DNA from: Acanthochlamys bracteata
Lineage: Eukaryota > Streptophyta > Magnoliopsida > Pandanales > Velloziaceae
Reading direction: 5' to 3'
Assembly (NCBI GenBank): GCA_019914995.1
Contig: CM034144.1
Location: 6,665,489-6,729,488, forward strand
Length of the DNA: 64,000 bases
Shown here: positions 46,910-64,000 of the stretch, piece by piece
Position numbering within the stretch: the stretch's first letter is position 1
Layout: every line of letters starts with the position of its first letter
Notes under the pieces: generated by a model
The model's database searches: none
Told to the model about the DNA's origin: nothing
Seen by the model: only the letters and a program-made list of their open reading frames with translations
Made by a program: the position numbers and the translations under genes

Positions 46910-47386
46910 ATGGCTGCTGCTGCTGATGCAGAGGTAAACACACAAGTGGAAGCAGCTCTTGACCTGCAAGTGGAAATTGCTCAGGAGCCGCATTTCGGCC
47001 CAAACCTCCCGCCGGCTAGTAATCTCCATTTTTCCTTGACCGAGGGAGAGACGAAGTGCATTGTACTGCTGCTGAAGATCACACAGGCGATCTTTTTGTG
47101 GTATACGTACGGTCCCATTAACCCTCCTGCTACAGCTCACCGCTTGCATTTCGCAATGTTTGCCATCTTCAAGGTGGCCAAGTTTTTGGATACAATAGCC
47201 CTCCCCCAGTTTCTGTGCTTCTACGGCCTCTTGGTTTTTGGGGGAAAAGCTTCGCTTCCTGAAACACCAGAGTCCAGACGCTGGTTCTCTCGCGTTTTCT
47301 GGTTTACAGTTCCTCTCTCCTTCATCGGTGGCCTTCTTGGTGCTTTGCTTGGCACGCTTCTCCCTCTCCTTTACGATGATCATTGA
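46910..47386 (+). CDS. Small membrane protein, family not recognised
   Basis: Intact single-exon frame of 158 residues with an initiator context ccATGGCTGCTGC (MAAAAD), usual for plant genes. The acidic, Ala-rich N-terminus (1-45) looks soluble. Three hydrophobic stretches follow: about 52-70 (IVLLLKITQAIFLWYTYGP), 85-115 (MFAIFKVAKFLDTIALPQFL), and 132-155 (FTVPLSFIGGLLGALLGTLL). No transit peptide pattern is obvious. GC content is well above that of the flanks, which supports real coding. The reverse-strand frame over the same bases has no membrane or domain logic. No function can be given; it may be a lineage-specific plant protein. Confidence 0.7.
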   Translation: MAAAADAEVNTQVEAALDLQVEIAQEPHFGPNLPPASNLHFSLTEGETKCIVLLLKITQAIFLWYTYGPINPPATAHRLHFAMFAIFKVAKFLDTIALPQFLCFYGLLVFGGKASLPETPESRRWFSRVFWFTVPLSFIGGLLGALLGTLLPLLYDDH

Positions 47387-47397
47387 TCGTCACAACA

Positions 47398-48310
47398 TGC
47401 ATGTTTGTGTATAAGACTTCTTCTGTGGATGTTGAAAATCTTTTCTTTTCTTTTACACGTAGTTAAATTCGGTATCCCGTTTGGGATTTTATGTTTTAAT
47501 AACTGTAGTTGTTTTTTTGTAATATTTGTTGTATAATTATTATACTTGCTGTTTATCAAGTTTTTGCTTTCTTTTACATGTAGTGTGGTTAAATAATTGC
47601 GTTTGGGGATTCATTGCATGTTTTAATTATCATGCTTGTCATTCTAATAATTTCTGTTTGATATCGGTCACGATAGCGAAATTTTGAACCCGTCCGGAAT
47701 GATTTTGTGTAGTAATAAAGCAAACCGAAAAATAATGAAATTCTCCACATTCAATTCAGCAAATTTGCCACTGATGTTTGGGGAACAAAAAGAAAATCTC
47801 CTTTCAAATTCGGAAAACAAAACCAAAAACTCGAAGAACGAAAAGGCTTCGTTTATATATAAACAAGAGTTTCTGAAACTGAAATATGTCGTTGCAACGA
47901 TAGACAATAGATCGAAGCTATCAAATGCTTATAGTTGATGGGCAGCCTTGATCTATTAAAGTTGGATTCAAAAGTTTCAATTGTGTTTGCTCAAACGATC
48001 AAGTTGGGATAACTTCAGGCTTCAGCTTAATCTCATCAAAGCCAAATCCTTGAACCAGGTTTGAAGATAAAATAAGTTTCTGCTGTTCACAGAGAGAGAG
48101 ACAGATTGCACAACAAAAATCAATCACCTGAAACTTCTCAGTGAAAAATGTACCTTAAAGGGTATTAATTGTAATATTTCTTCTGTGGAGGTTGTAGGCT
48201 GTACTTGTTGTTGTAATATTTGTTTTAATTATTATACTTGCTTTCTTCTACATGTAGTGTAATTAAATAATTGCGTTTGTGGATTAATTGTATCATTTAA
48301 TTATAATACA
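47398..48310 (+). repeat. Tandem duplication of the 3' flank of the 46910 gene
   Basis: Text just after the gene (47418-47640: cttcttctgtggatgttg, ttgtaatatttgttgt, attattatacttgct, tacatgtagtgtggttaaataattgcgtttgg) recurs in the same order at about 48178-48310. A third, weaker version begins near 45706. The copies are diverged and carry no coding sequence. Confidence 0.65.
48114..48161 (+). repeat. Copy of the PILS 3' end region
   Basis: About 45 bp (aatcaatcacctgaaacttc, then tcagtgaaaa...atgtaccttaaagg) repeat 44556-44612, just downstream of the PILS stop, with an 11-base internal deletion. It lies between the two flank copies, so the local duplication also took in PILS 3' sequence. Confidence 0.65.
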
Positions 48311-48676
48311 CGAAGGCTTATTGTTTCTCTATATATAGGCTTTACTATTTTCTCTGGTTAATTACCTTGTTGCTGATGCACTCTTGTAAGCAAGCTTGCA
48401 GTAAGGTGTTATTTTTGCATTAGCTTGATTTCTGCAACTTAATTCCTGATGAATACGTTAACTCATCTCCCAGAACACACAAAGCAGTTAAGTACGATAT
48501 ATCTTGTCAATACATACTTGTAAGGTGCAAGGTTTAGTGGCTCTGTGATAGCAGAACATGTTTCGTTCATCACACTACAAAACACTAGAGCTTAAAATTC
48601 CTATTACATATATTACAGATGATCCAACGATGAACTAACTGCAGTTTAAAATCCATTCTTGTTGAGGGCTCTGCAG

Positions 48677-51455
48677 TCACAGACCTTCTTTGTTCAACAA
48701 GTCATTGAAGTAGGGATGATCCATGGCTTTCTTTGCTGTGATACGCTTTGACGGTTCATACTGCAGCATTTTCTGCAATTTTTTTGAATCAACACTATTA
48801 TCAGTCTAATAGCTAATGACACAAAAGGCAAAATTTTCCTTAACACTAAGCATAAGTTTAAAATTTATATACATTCTTTGTTCATGTAGCACCTTTAAAC
48901 TAGTTAAGTTATTGAGCTTCTCTAAACCAGGAACAACAAGTTGCAAGATTTTTAGGAGTTTTATATAGTGATAGTGGCACTTGAAGCACGTAAATAAAAT
49001 TGATCAGCGCGGAATAAAGCTAGCTGAAGAAATATATATATATAATACTCACCGAGAGCAGATCGAGTCCATCAGCATCTAAACCAGGAACAGAAGTTGC
49101 AAGATTCTTCGGACTCCACTGAGGATACTCATGCCAATTTGTCAGTTTACTAACTCCTGGCCAGATCTGTTCGTTAGGAGTTCCTAGCAACCTGCAGCAT
49201 ACAACAAAACAAAATCAATCCTTCATGCAAAAACCATTCATCATGACAACTTAAACCTACAAGAAAACACGAGTAAAGATCAAAATATATTATACATAGC
49301 CAGAGAAGTGATGAATGATACCTGAAGATATGGAGGAGCTGTTGCAGTTCAGAGTCTCCAGGAAACAGGGGTTGGTTTGTCACTAGTTCAGCTATCGTGC
49401 AGCACACGTATATACTCAGAACACTAGTTCAAAATTTCTTATAATAGTGGGACAAAATGTTGGTTAATTTGACAACTAGGAGGCTACTTACTGAAGATGC
49501 AGCCAACTGACCATATATCGACAGGCGTAGAGTATCGAACAGCCCCAAGAAGTACTTCTGGTGCTCGATACCACAGAGTCAAGATCTGGATAATACAAAA
49601 GGATTGGAAAATGTAAGGAAACAGAAACTAAAACAAAATATAGCATATGCATGACCACTATCTGATATAGGAATTCATGAAAGAACAATAAGAAAAGTAA
49701 ACATAACATATGCCTTCCCACTGATTTTCCAATGTAGGAATCCACTTCAAATAACTAAACTTTTGGAGTATACCTCATGAGTGTACTTCTTGAGGGGGAC
49801 TGTGTATGCTCTACTTAGTCCAAGATCAGCTATTTTGAGCATCATTGTCTTACGATCCATTAAGAGATTATGAGGCTTCAGGTCCCTGTGCGTTTAATGT
49901 AAAGAAGATTGAATTAGGCTTTAGTTTGTCAGTATAAGATGCATAAAATATGAAGTCTGGAGGTTCATCTACCTGTGCATCACTCCATGGCCATGGCAAA
50001 AGGCAACACCCTTGCAGAGTTGGTACATCAAAGTCTGCATCCATTGTGAATAAGTAAATCAGCTAGAATTCCTGATGCCACTCAACCAATTCAGATCAAG
50101 GGCTCAGTTTTTGACAAACTACAGACCTAATCTAGTAGAAGCCTTAAAACTACAATTTCAAATTCGCTATCAACAACCTTACAATAGATCTTAGACGAAT
50201 ATTAGTGATTTTAGTAAAGGCAAAACCCTAACAGTGAAAATAAGAATTTTGAGTATGAATTGCCTTCACGATGTTGGGTGGGATTAGTTCTTCCTTCTGG
50301 CGGAAGCTTCGGATGAACTTCTTGAGATCAGTGTCCATGTACTCAAAAACCAAGTACAAAATGGTCTTTCCTTCTTTGTTCTCACCTTGCTTCAGATCCA
50401 ATAGCCTGCACGAACAGAAATGAAACATGTAAAAAATGCTACTTCGAACTGCCCAAGTATTAATACAATATCCGACAAGAACCCCTTAAAGAAGAACTGT
50501 AGGGATCCCTCAGAAATCCAGTTAAGCCCCGGAAACCACTTGAGAACAAGGAATGCTTCATACCAGAATCTTTTGACCTTCTCAGAAATCAAAAACCTTT
50601 TCTATGATCCTCAACAAAAACATCCTACTTAGATAACCCAAAAATCAACAGAAACTACTCAATAACCGAATAAATCATGGAAAAAACACTAGAAAACCAA
50701 CAGGAACTCCGATAGGAACCTAAACAAACCCACAAATTCATTTAAAATTCATAAAACTACCCAAATAGTAAACCACACTAGATCAACATTCCTTATAACC
50801 AGAATATATCAAAACCAAGCAAATCAACAGAAGTAAACTCACAAACCAAACTAATCTATTCCGAACGGTCTTCAACAAAACAACACCCAAAAAAACCAAT
50901 CAAATGAGAGGGAAAAGAAGTTAATAAGCAATCAAACCAAATCAATCGCTGAAGTATCTCTTAAGACACCGACATCAACCCCGCAAAACAAAACCATATC
51001 AAATCCCTAACATGTCATAAACCCTAGTCCAAACCAAAATTGACATTCCTTATACCCAAATCCAAACAAACCAAAACAAAATCCAGTGATTCGATCAGAA
51101 CCCACAATTATTACCTAAAAAAGTCACCCCAAAACCAAATCAAGTCGAAGAAATAAGATAAGATGGGCGATTGAGTGGTTTACCTAACAACGTGCGAGTC
51201 GATGGAGAGCATCCTGAGAAGCGAAACTTCACGCATAGTGGTAGGCGGTACGCCTTCATCGTCTTCCGGCAACCGAGTTTTCTTCAAAGCAACGATCCTC
51301 CCGGTAGCTTTCTCTCTCGCTCTGTAAACTTTCCCGTACGTCCCTTCACCGACCTTCTCCATCTTCTCGTACAGATCCATCACTCGAACACTCTCTGTTG
51401 TCGTTCCTGCTGTCGTCGTCGTCGTGGTTGTTGTTGTTGAAACCTTCGCCGCCAT
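48677..51455 (-). CDS. CDKB2: B2-type cyclin-dependent kinase
   Basis: Eight exons: 51455..51184, 50405..50264, 50034..49973, 49885..49774, 49585..49492, 49391..49322, 49191..49053, 48772..48677; 987 nt, 328 residues. The ATG at 51455 (MAAKV) is used; the frame is open further only from a TTG. A Thr-rich leader (nine Thr in a row from an ACx repeat) precedes the kinase. Motifs: GEGTYGKVY (36-44), ALKK, PPTTMRE (70-76; the cyclin-binding helix of B2-type CDKs, usually P[S/P]TTLRE), HRDLKPHN (158-165), [10 protein letters not shown] (DLG for DFG, as in plant CDKBs), [18 protein letters not shown], and WSVGCIF(T)EL. It drives G2/M progression with mitotic cyclins in dividing tissue. Intron 2 starts with GC instead of GT (GTGAAG|GCAATT); the family sequence VK-TLMYQ supports that junction. 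Confidence 0.95.
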
Positions 51456-52243
51456 TGCTGTCGCCGCCAAGGATCGATCTCGATTTCTTCGATTTTGTAG
51501 TAGAGTGAGAAATGGGATTGGGGGACTTTATTGTGAAAAGAAAAAGGTTTTTAGAGCCGTTGAGGGATTTCGATTTTTGAAAGATTTTGAATTCGTTTGA
51601 AAGTTGGGGATTGTTTTGATTTGTTTATTCTTTTCTTAGTTAGGACCCTGGAGGTTTGGACTATTGATAAATTGTTTAACATATTAAGGTCCCTAACTTT
51701 GCGTAGTAAGCTTATTGCATATTTGCAAGAATAGAGAGAGGTACCCGATTTTGCTAAGAGGAATTATACCTGACTGATATAGCAAACTTGTCAGATTCTT
51801 ATGGGCCTGAAATTCTTTGTTGGATTCGGGGCCGGGGATTTGCTATCCACATGCCAAAATCCATCAGCTGGAAAATGGAATACAAAATAAGAAGAAAAAC
51901 ATACAGCTTTACACAGCTGATATTATGCATTCAACAACTACGTAGACATCTTCAAGGAATAATTCATACAGTAAACATATTATATAGTATACAGATATCC
52001 CCTAATATACATAGCTAAAGTAATCTTGCACAAAGTCCAGGAATCAACTAATCTTTGCAAGTACAGACTTTGGTTCCACACTCTTGATAGATAATCCTAA
52101 ATACAACTAGCCGGTCCAAAAAATTGATGTACAATGTAAGAAAGTGAAAACTATAAATGCCTGCACCCATTCTCCTTTCATAAAAGAACCATCACAAGGA
52201 TCCGATGTAGAAAATATTCAAGCTGATTAAGAACTTGCTCAAG
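51456..52243. other. Intergenic: CDKB2 promoter and GluRS 3' region
   Basis: About 790 bp between the CDKB2 start and the glutamyl-tRNA synthetase stop, both transcribed leftward. The CDKB2 leader and promoter must lie here. No further gene is seen. Confidence 0.45.
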
Positions 52244-58237
<5,994 letters not shown>

Positions 58238-61200
58238 ATGGCGAATTCCAGTAGTAATCTGGTATCCCACATCGAAGCTTTCGTCGATTCGTATCAATCT
58301 CCAGCTGAACAGGTAAGATTTAGTTCTGTTTCTCTTTAATTTGATTAGTTTTCTGCATTTTATTGATTATTTTGAAGTAATTTTATTTTTGTTCAGAATT
58401 TAGCTTTGTTGAATACACGTAGACAGAGATTAATCAGTGAAATAGGTTATGCTTTTTTTCTTATCTGTCTTTTAACTTAATTAATTTTTCTGCTTTGATT
58501 GATTTTTCTAAAGTAAATTTGTGTTCAGAATGTTGTTGCCTATTTTGCATTTTCTAAGGAAAATTTCTGGTTAATTTTGATTCATAAACTAAATTGCTTG
58601 TAGACTGCTAGATAGACTGTATTGTGCTTTTTGGTCAATATGCTTTTTGGTCAATTTTCTACGACAAACTTTTCGGTTGTGGTTCGGAGATACAGTCTTC
58701 CCCTCTTTGTTACTGATTGTTTGCTTCATTATCAGGCTGCAAGCATCGATGCAGTTACAGTACTTGTTAAAAAGAACATAATAACTCTGGAGGTGCTGGT
58801 GAGCTTCCTCTCTCTCTCTCTCTCTATAATGCTAGTTTTTTTCCTCCTTGTTTATTGCGTATTGCAAAGTTATCAACTTGATTGTTCTGAGTCGCTAGCT
58901 CTTCTTACACTACTATCTTGTCCTTTAAGGTAAAAGAAATGGAGCTATATTTGACTACCACAGACAATGTCATCAGGGCGAGAGGTAAACTTCATTTAAA
59001 GATTGTGCTCTACAGTTTATTGTTTTGTTTACTACTCACTAGATCTTTCCTTATAAGTGTTGCTACTTGCATGTAATTTGTTTGTTTTATTGCTTTTTGA
59101 ATTGAGTGCGATTGCAGAAATGCATTGACATTTTCAACTTCTGTAAGCAGAGTTACATTGAAGTAGATAGAAACATGGATGCTGTCCCTTATGCACAAGC
59201 TTTGTGTACAAGTTTATATCCATATGTTATGTATTTGCATGAGAATATTTTCCAATTTTCCTTCAATTTTGTATCTCCTACTTCTTGATAATCAGAATTC
59301 ATGCTTGTATCATGGAGAAATGAGAAAATTAAGTTATAAGGACAACTTTTCCACGCTAAACAAAGCACTAAAGCATACTTACATATCTTGTGTGTCACTT
59401 TCTAGGCAGACCTGTTTCTTACATTTCCTTTTTCCAGGCATCCTTCTTTTAGCAGAAATTCTTTCGCGTCTCACTGAAAAGCCATTCAATAAATCCACAA
59501 CGACCACCTTGGTAACTTTCTTCACGGCACGATTGGTGAGTTTGACTACCTTTGTTTTTAAATGCGTCATCTTGATTTATCACATTCTTCTATTTAGTTG
59601 CCCTCATCAATTCTATTGTTAATTGTACTTATTGTTCCACTCATTTCTGTTGTTTCACTCGAAAGACTCTGAACTAGGTTCCATAGGTTGTGATTAATGG
59701 TTGCTAGTATGTTTTATTCATTATAGAAAAAGGAAAGTTGCCTCTGGCCTTTTTGATTATCTAGAAAGGGAGAATGACTGGTGATAGTAGACTTGATTAA
59801 AATAGGAGTATACTTTTTATTGCACTAGCTTGTCATAGTCACGTTGTTTTGAGTATTTGGTGAAGCTACCGTGCACACTTCATATGTTAAAATTGGCAGA
59901 TGAGCTTCCGAATAAATGATAATGTTTCTTAGGTCATGACACTAAATAGGGGCATTACTATTGGAGTTCCATGTTCAGGAGTTCCTACATGAGAAGCTGT
60001 TGGTTCATTTGGGTTTACTATATCCTTAAGGTTGCTTCTAGCAGTAACATTTTTAGGACTTATAGCATTCTGTTTACCAGCTGCTGCATACTTTCATCTT
60101 TTATCTTGTTTATTTTATTATTATTATTATTTTTTTCACGTGCTTGTACTTTGAGCTCAATGCTTTTCTTTGTGCTGCATCTATTTCTAGTGGATTACTT
60201 TTTAGCCTTAATCATTGATTAAAACCAGGCAGACTGGCAAGCTTTACGTGGTGCTCTTGTTGGTTGCTTAGCTATTCTAAGAAGGAAAAGTTCTGCTGGT
60301 ATGGTCACCAGAGATGAGGCAAAGCTTCTTGCTCAGTCTTATCTAAAAAATGTACAAGCACAGTCTCTAGCTGTACATGATCGTAAGGTAGGATCGCTCA
60401 ACATTTATCTTAGTTGCCCTTTCAGATATGTGGACAAATTTTCTTGTCTTGACCGTATCAAAGTATTAACTTGATGTTAAATTGCACCGCATTGCAGCTA
60501 TGCTTTGAACTTCTTCAGTGCCTGTTAGATTTCTACCCTGATTCTGTTAAAGATTTGGTAAGTGCTGCTTCTGTCTGGATTTTTGTTTTTTCTTCTTGAT
60601 GGGAGATAAACGTTTGGGCTATTTATTCCATCAGCTCTTCTAATGAGGAGTTAACTATAAACCCTTGCTACCTGTCATTTTCCAGGCCATGTACATTACT
60701 ATGACTTTGAAGATCGCAAGATGCCTTGTTTGCAGCATTGAGTGTTGCTTACATCTTTTCTTTTCTTTTCTCTACTGCATCCGTGTCTGGATCCCAATAT
60801 ATGCTAATTCTATTTGAATTTATTTCGTAAAGTTCTCTATACAGACTCTGGAAAGAGTTCTTTTCTGCCATGGAAGAAGTTTCAATTTATATAGGCAGAG
60901 AGAGAGTTATTTCTAATTAAATGGTATAAGACTTTGTTAGCTTATTCAAGAAGTTTCAGCTTCATTATCTTTGTCGAATACGCTCTTCTCTGCTTTAGTG
61001 TAACTACTTATGGATAGTCCTTTGATATGGGTGATTGATCAGTTGGCAAAACTGATACTCATTCTTCAAATGAGCCATTGAAGTGTTCTTTATTTCTTTT
61101 GAAAGAACTAAAAATATATAATTACTACAAGATTTACTTTATAGCTTGTTTTACTGAAGTGTGACATCTGTAGTGATTATTTTGACTTTATGACTCAGGA

Positions 61201-64000
61201 TGAGGACCTAATTTATGGAATATGCGACTCTATTGATGGAGAGAAGGATCCTCACTGTTTATTACTAACATTTCATCTGGTGGAAACGCTAGTCCAATTA
61301 TTTCCTGACCCATCTGATTCTGTTGCTAGCTTTGCTGGGGACATATTTGAAATTTTAGGCTGCTATTTTCCCATATCTTTTACTCATGTAAGTATGAGTA
61401 TAACTATCTGTACAGTGTGTTGAGATGTTGTCCTAGTATTATATTTTTCCTCTCTCATCCATGGCATAGTATTGTACTGTTTTACACCATATATGGGTGC
61501 ACATTCTTTACGTTGCAGTCAAAGCCTGTGAGGTGGTTATTACTGCAGTAGGTTTCAAGTTGTTGTACAGAAAGTTGGTTTAATTAACAAATTTTCCTAA
61601 GAAGATCAGTTCTTCTTCTGTATTTTCAGGCTGTTAATGGGATTGTTGGTTCCTTCTTCCTTCCTTTATCATCTTTATTTCCTAATTTTTCTGTTTTTTT
61701 TCCTGTGCAGCCAAGAAATGATGATTTGCAAATTAAAAGGGAAGACCTCTCTAGGGCATTGATGGTAAATATCTTTTGCTTTTCCTTCTTGCATGAAAAG
61801 TTTCATTAAGGCTTAAGCATCGTTATTTATACGAGTTGGTTGCTGTCAACGTTGTATCATGTGAGATGTGACCAAAGTCGCAAGCACTGTGTTTCTGGCC
61901 ATTGGTTTCCTACATTGTGATTCTGCCGATGTTTATTGGTTATTATAACAAATCTTCATCTGAATAATCTCGTCTTGCTTTCTTGTTACTTCTATTCAGC
62001 CACACAAGTTGTGGCTAGGTATCAGGCCTCTAGCGTTATTGGTAGCAATGGTATCAAATTTGCATTACTCTTTTTTAAATGTTTTGCAAAAGATGAGCTT
62101 ATTCAGTCTAGAAAAAGGAGTAATGTTTTGCTGACACAGAATGAAGCATCTAAATTTCATAGTTGATGACCTATAGATATTGTGACAGGTAAAATTATAG
62201 TCATTACGATGATAATCATTATTCCAAAACATGGTCTGATGTGGCATGTCATGGTTGTTATTCCAAATTTAAAGTTAAAACAACAAGTATCATGATTGCA
62301 GATCAATGGTGTATCATGGTGGTTATTCTCCTAACCTACAGTATTTTTGCTGTGAAATCTGGGTTTTAGTTCAGTCATTTTGGCAATATCTTAATGTTTT
62401 AACCTAGAATGAAAATTTGTGTTAAGGTGCTTGCCTTTGCTAGCAGTTTCTCTCAAACTTCTCTTTCTCCAATGGGTTATATTGTATCTCACTTAGTTTG
62501 CAAATTGTTCTGCAATTAAAATTTTGTTGTTTTAATGACTTGTTAATTATGTTGCTGCAGCAAGCTTTCTGTTCAAGTTCAGTTTTTGAGCCATTTGCTA
62601 TACCTCTTCTGCTTGAGAAACTCTCTTCATCTCTTCTATTAGCAAAGGTTTGTGGAGCTAGTCACGTATTTAGTTTGCTGTTTGCATATTTACTGTACAT
62701 TCTCTCTTATTGGTTACTAAGGTAGTTCTTCACGCGTCACCATTTCAGCTTGATTCTTTGAGGTATCTTAGGAATTGCATTTCCCATTATGGTGCTGATA
62801 AAATGGTCAAGCATGCTAGACAAATATGGAATGCTTTAAGGGACATAATCTTTGAGCATTCATCAAAATTACCTGCTCTGTCTGCGAGCAAGGAAGTAGG
62901 AGATGAGAAATCCCAAGAAACTCAAATGCTGGATGAAACTCTACAATGTTTGCAGACAACTGTTTCAGTATTGGATACTCCAAATAGTGAAATATTCTTA
63001 GATTTGGTCCTTAAAGATAAAGAAATTGAGGCAATTTTTTGTTCCATCACTGATGAAGGGAGTTATCTCTCTATGTCCAGTGAAACCAGGGAGAAGCTGA
63101 AAGCTCTTGGATATGTTTTGTCTAATTTATTGAAGGTCTCATCTGAGTGCTGTGAAAGAATATTGCAAAAGTACCTTCCACATGTGATGAGTATTTTAGG
63201 AGTTGATAAGAGCAGCTCTGGAAAAGGTTGTACTAAGAGCTTTAAGACATCTAGTGGAAGCTTGGACTTTGGAGCTCTTTACCTCAGTGTTGAGCTCCTT
63301 ACTGCTTGTAGGGATATGACTGTGGCTGCTCACAGCTCATCTGGTTTTGTCCCTTTTGGTGATAGTTGGTTTTCGCTCCTCCAAGATTATTCTGGTCCAT
63401 TTGTTTACATTCTCGGATCAATTCTAGAGACCACATGCAATTCTGAAGGAGCTACTGCAGATATTGGAACTGAAAATCTTCAATATAGAGGTGAATATTT
63501 ACATCTCGTGATTCTTTATACTGCATTTCCTCCGATTACAAATATTCAGTTATGAAAGACTTGCATTGTTCATTGCCGGCCAAGTTACAGTTTTTAATAA
63601 ATGTCATCGTGTATGAAAACATGGCGTCTTAATATATTTCATCATCAGACTGCACTCAAAAATGTTTTTTCTTCATGACCTTTTGTGTAGTTTATGACTT
63701 TTTCTTCTTCATTTATTCACACAGTAAAAGGCTTGAGGATTCTCTCAACATTCCCAGTAAACTGGTCACCTATATCTGATGATGTGTGGGTAGATATTTT
63801 AATGCTTCTGATGTCAGTTATTGCTGAACGGTCTGAAAACTTACACATGTGGAGGTTAGCATTGGATTCGCTGGTGCAAATTGGTGTATTTGTTGAAGAG
63901 TTTGATGGCTTGGAGAGAAGAGCATGCTACAACAAAGCTGTTGAAAGGATGGTTTCGTTGCTGTATATTGATAATTCTACCTTATCTTTGCCTTTAAAGC
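58238..64000 (+). CDS. MMS19: MMS19 nucleotide excision repair / cytosolic Fe-S assembly protein (partial, 3' end outside window)
   Basis: Exons: 58238..58312, 58736..58798, 58930..58984, 59438..59535, 60229..60387, 60498..60557, 61199..61387, 61711..61764, 62561..62647, 62749..63490, 63725..beyond 64000. They join in frame for about 619 residues. The start is ATG at 58238 (MANSSSNLVSHIEAFVDSY). The protein is an alpha-helical HEAT-repeat scaffold. MMS19_N text: ITLEVLVKEMELYLTTTDN, RGILLLAEILSRL, DWQALRGALVGCLAILRRK, LIYGICDSIDGEKDPHCLLL, GCYFPISFTHPRND, SSVFEPFAIPLLLEKLSS, LRYLRNCISHYG. In eukaryotes MMS19 delivers Fe-S clusters to nuclear helicases and polymerases within the CIA targeting complex, linking it to DNA repair and transcription. 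It lies divergent from the GluRS gene. Exon 10 is unusually long (742 nt). Confidence 0.95.

Noticed and set aside
59010-59198. Minus-strand frame beginning MCIRDS, resembling translated Nextera adapter
   Set aside because: The bases (cataagggacagc on the minus strand) differ from the adapter, and the segment lies within an ordinary MMS19 intron; coincidence.

Overview
This is nuclear DNA from a flowering plant, almost certainly a eudicot. The evidence is GT-AG introns in AT-rich DNA, long AT-rich intergenic stretches with small inverted-repeat transposons, and plant-only genes (NLR immune receptors, AT-hook AHL, cellulose-synthase-like D, PILS auxin carrier, CDKB2, a thylakoid-lumen PsbP-like protein). 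I cannot name the species. Exon models were built by hand from splice consensus, reading frame and family alignment from memory; every complete multi-exon model closes in frame.

Layout. (1) 1-12.6 kb is a resistance-gene cluster on the minus strand. It holds a 5' part of an NLR whose first exon codes for a hydrophobic membrane-type N-terminus (1-2446), a complete RPM1-like CC-NB-LRR gene (5222-8161) with 3'UTR and 5'UTR introns, and a decayed RPS2-type LRR relic (about 11.5-12.6 kb). (2) 13.6-18.1 kb: a five-exon AHL DNA-binding gene (minus) with a textbook hAT MITE in intron 2. (3) 18.1-21.2 kb: AT-rich, gene-free. (4) 21.3-28.3 kb: a PsbP-domain lumen protein (plus), convergent with the retromer subunit VPS26 (minus). 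(5) 29.06-30.36 kb: a recent chimeric insertion made of a mitochondrial-type HSP70 fragment and a copy of the 5' part of the nearby ARID gene. It ends about 22 bp before the TATA box of (6) a complete CSLD gene (30656-34624, plus). (7) 35.4-39.4 kb: an ARID/HSP20 chromatin-type protein (minus), the parent of that copy. (8) 41.3-44.5 kb: a PILS carrier (plus). (9) 46.9-47.4 kb: an unrecognised single-exon membrane protein inside a decayed local duplication. (10) 48.7-51.5 kb: CDKB2 (minus). (11) 52.2-56.4 kb: organellar glutamyl-tRNA synthetase (minus). (12) 58.2 kb to the end: the 5' part of MMS19 (plus).

The genes do not form one pathway. Most are single-copy housekeeping or developmental genes: endosomal sorting, cell wall synthesis, auxin homeostasis, mitosis, organellar translation, Fe-S protein assembly and DNA repair. 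The fast-changing parts are the NLR cluster at the left end and the rebuilt CSLD promoter. The most unusual items are the membrane-type NLR with an apparently exchanged N-terminus and a duplicated 45-residue insert in its NB-ARC, its neighbour with decayed NB motifs, and the HSP70/ARID chimera abutting the CSLD core promoter.
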